From NCBI GenBank assembly GCA_947259435.1, contig CAMYMP010000105.1, positions 1 through 5,236 on the forward strand: a stretch of 5,236 nt of DNA. Direction: 5' to 3'. The DNA comes from an uncultured Woeseiaceae bacterium. GTDB taxonomy: Bacteria; Pseudomonadota; Gammaproteobacteria; Woeseiales; Woeseiaceae. The notes beneath the pieces were generated by a model. It was not told the DNA's origin. It saw only the letters and a list, made by a program, of their open reading frames with translations, and ran no database searches. The translations under genes were made by a program, and so were the position numbers. This document shows, piece after piece, positions 5,187-5,236 of the stretch; within the stretch, counting starts at the first letter, position 1, and each line of letters starts with the position of its first letter.

Positions 5187-5236
5187 ATGATACGAATGCG
5201 CCGGCCGCGGCGCCTGGATAGTGGTTACAGCGGCTT
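5187..5236 (+). CDS. Possible start of an unidentified gene (3' partial)
   Basis: An ATG two bases after the uspE-like stop opens a frame that runs to the window edge: MIRMRRPRRLDSGYSG. No good Shine-Dalgarno lies at normal distance; AGGGA is at about 5164-5168, some 18 nt upstream. Sixteen Arg-rich codons over a GC-rich dyad are not enough to call a gene, and the stretch may instead be the intergenic 3' region of the uspE-like gene. Confidence 0.2.
   Translation, partial: MIRMRRPRRLDSGYSG
5198..5213. repeat. GC-rich inverted repeat after the uspE-like gene
   Basis: GCGCCG (5198-5203), loop GCCG, CGGCGC (5208-5213) form a perfect 6-bp all-GC stem starting 12 nt after the uspE-like stop codon. 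The position suits a transcript end, but the following bases (CTGGATAGTGG) lack a T-run, so it is at most a non-canonical terminator. Confidence 0.35.

Overview
The window looks like chromosomal DNA from a gammaproteobacterium of moderately high GC. The evidence is protein-level: a full-length UspE-type tandem universal stress protein, a short four-cysteine DksA/TraR protein, a YbhG/YbhF/YbhS-like ABC export set, and dense coding with start/stop overlaps. I cannot name the genus. There is no tRNA, rRNA, insertion sequence, CRISPR array or phage gene.

Layout. Positions 3-2982 (+) hold a compact three-gene exporter: a lipoprotein HlyD-type periplasmic adaptor whose N-terminus lies off the left edge, an ABC ATPase and an ABC-2 type permease. 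They are joined by 4-nt overlaps (GTGA at 947-950, ATGA at 1885-1888), so they are very likely one translationally coupled operon. After a 51-nt gap comes a FixJ/NarL-type response regulator (3034-3648, +) with no histidine kinase beside it. It converges, with a 33-nt gap, on a small DksA/TraR-family zinc-finger protein (3682-4035, -). A 187-nt divergent intergenic region (4036-4222) separates that gene from a uspE-like gene (4223-5185, +). The last 50 nt hold a GC-rich inverted repeat and possibly the first codons of another reading frame.

How they may work together. The left half is an inner-membrane export pump whose adaptor is probably lipid-anchored in the inner membrane. The right half looks like a small stress or regulatory cluster: an orphan FixJ-like regulator, an RNA-polymerase-binding DksA paralogue and UspE. 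The divergent dksA-like/uspE-like promoter region carries a match to the FixJ-type GTAMGTAG motif. Control of this pair by the neighbouring regulator is therefore testable, but it is only inference. I see no clearly undescribed system. The most notable points are the orphan regulator with a candidate target site next door, the Asp-to-Glu change in the DksA-like tip motif, the Asp+2 inner-membrane retention signal on the adaptor, and the altered nucleotide-binding motif of the Usp.
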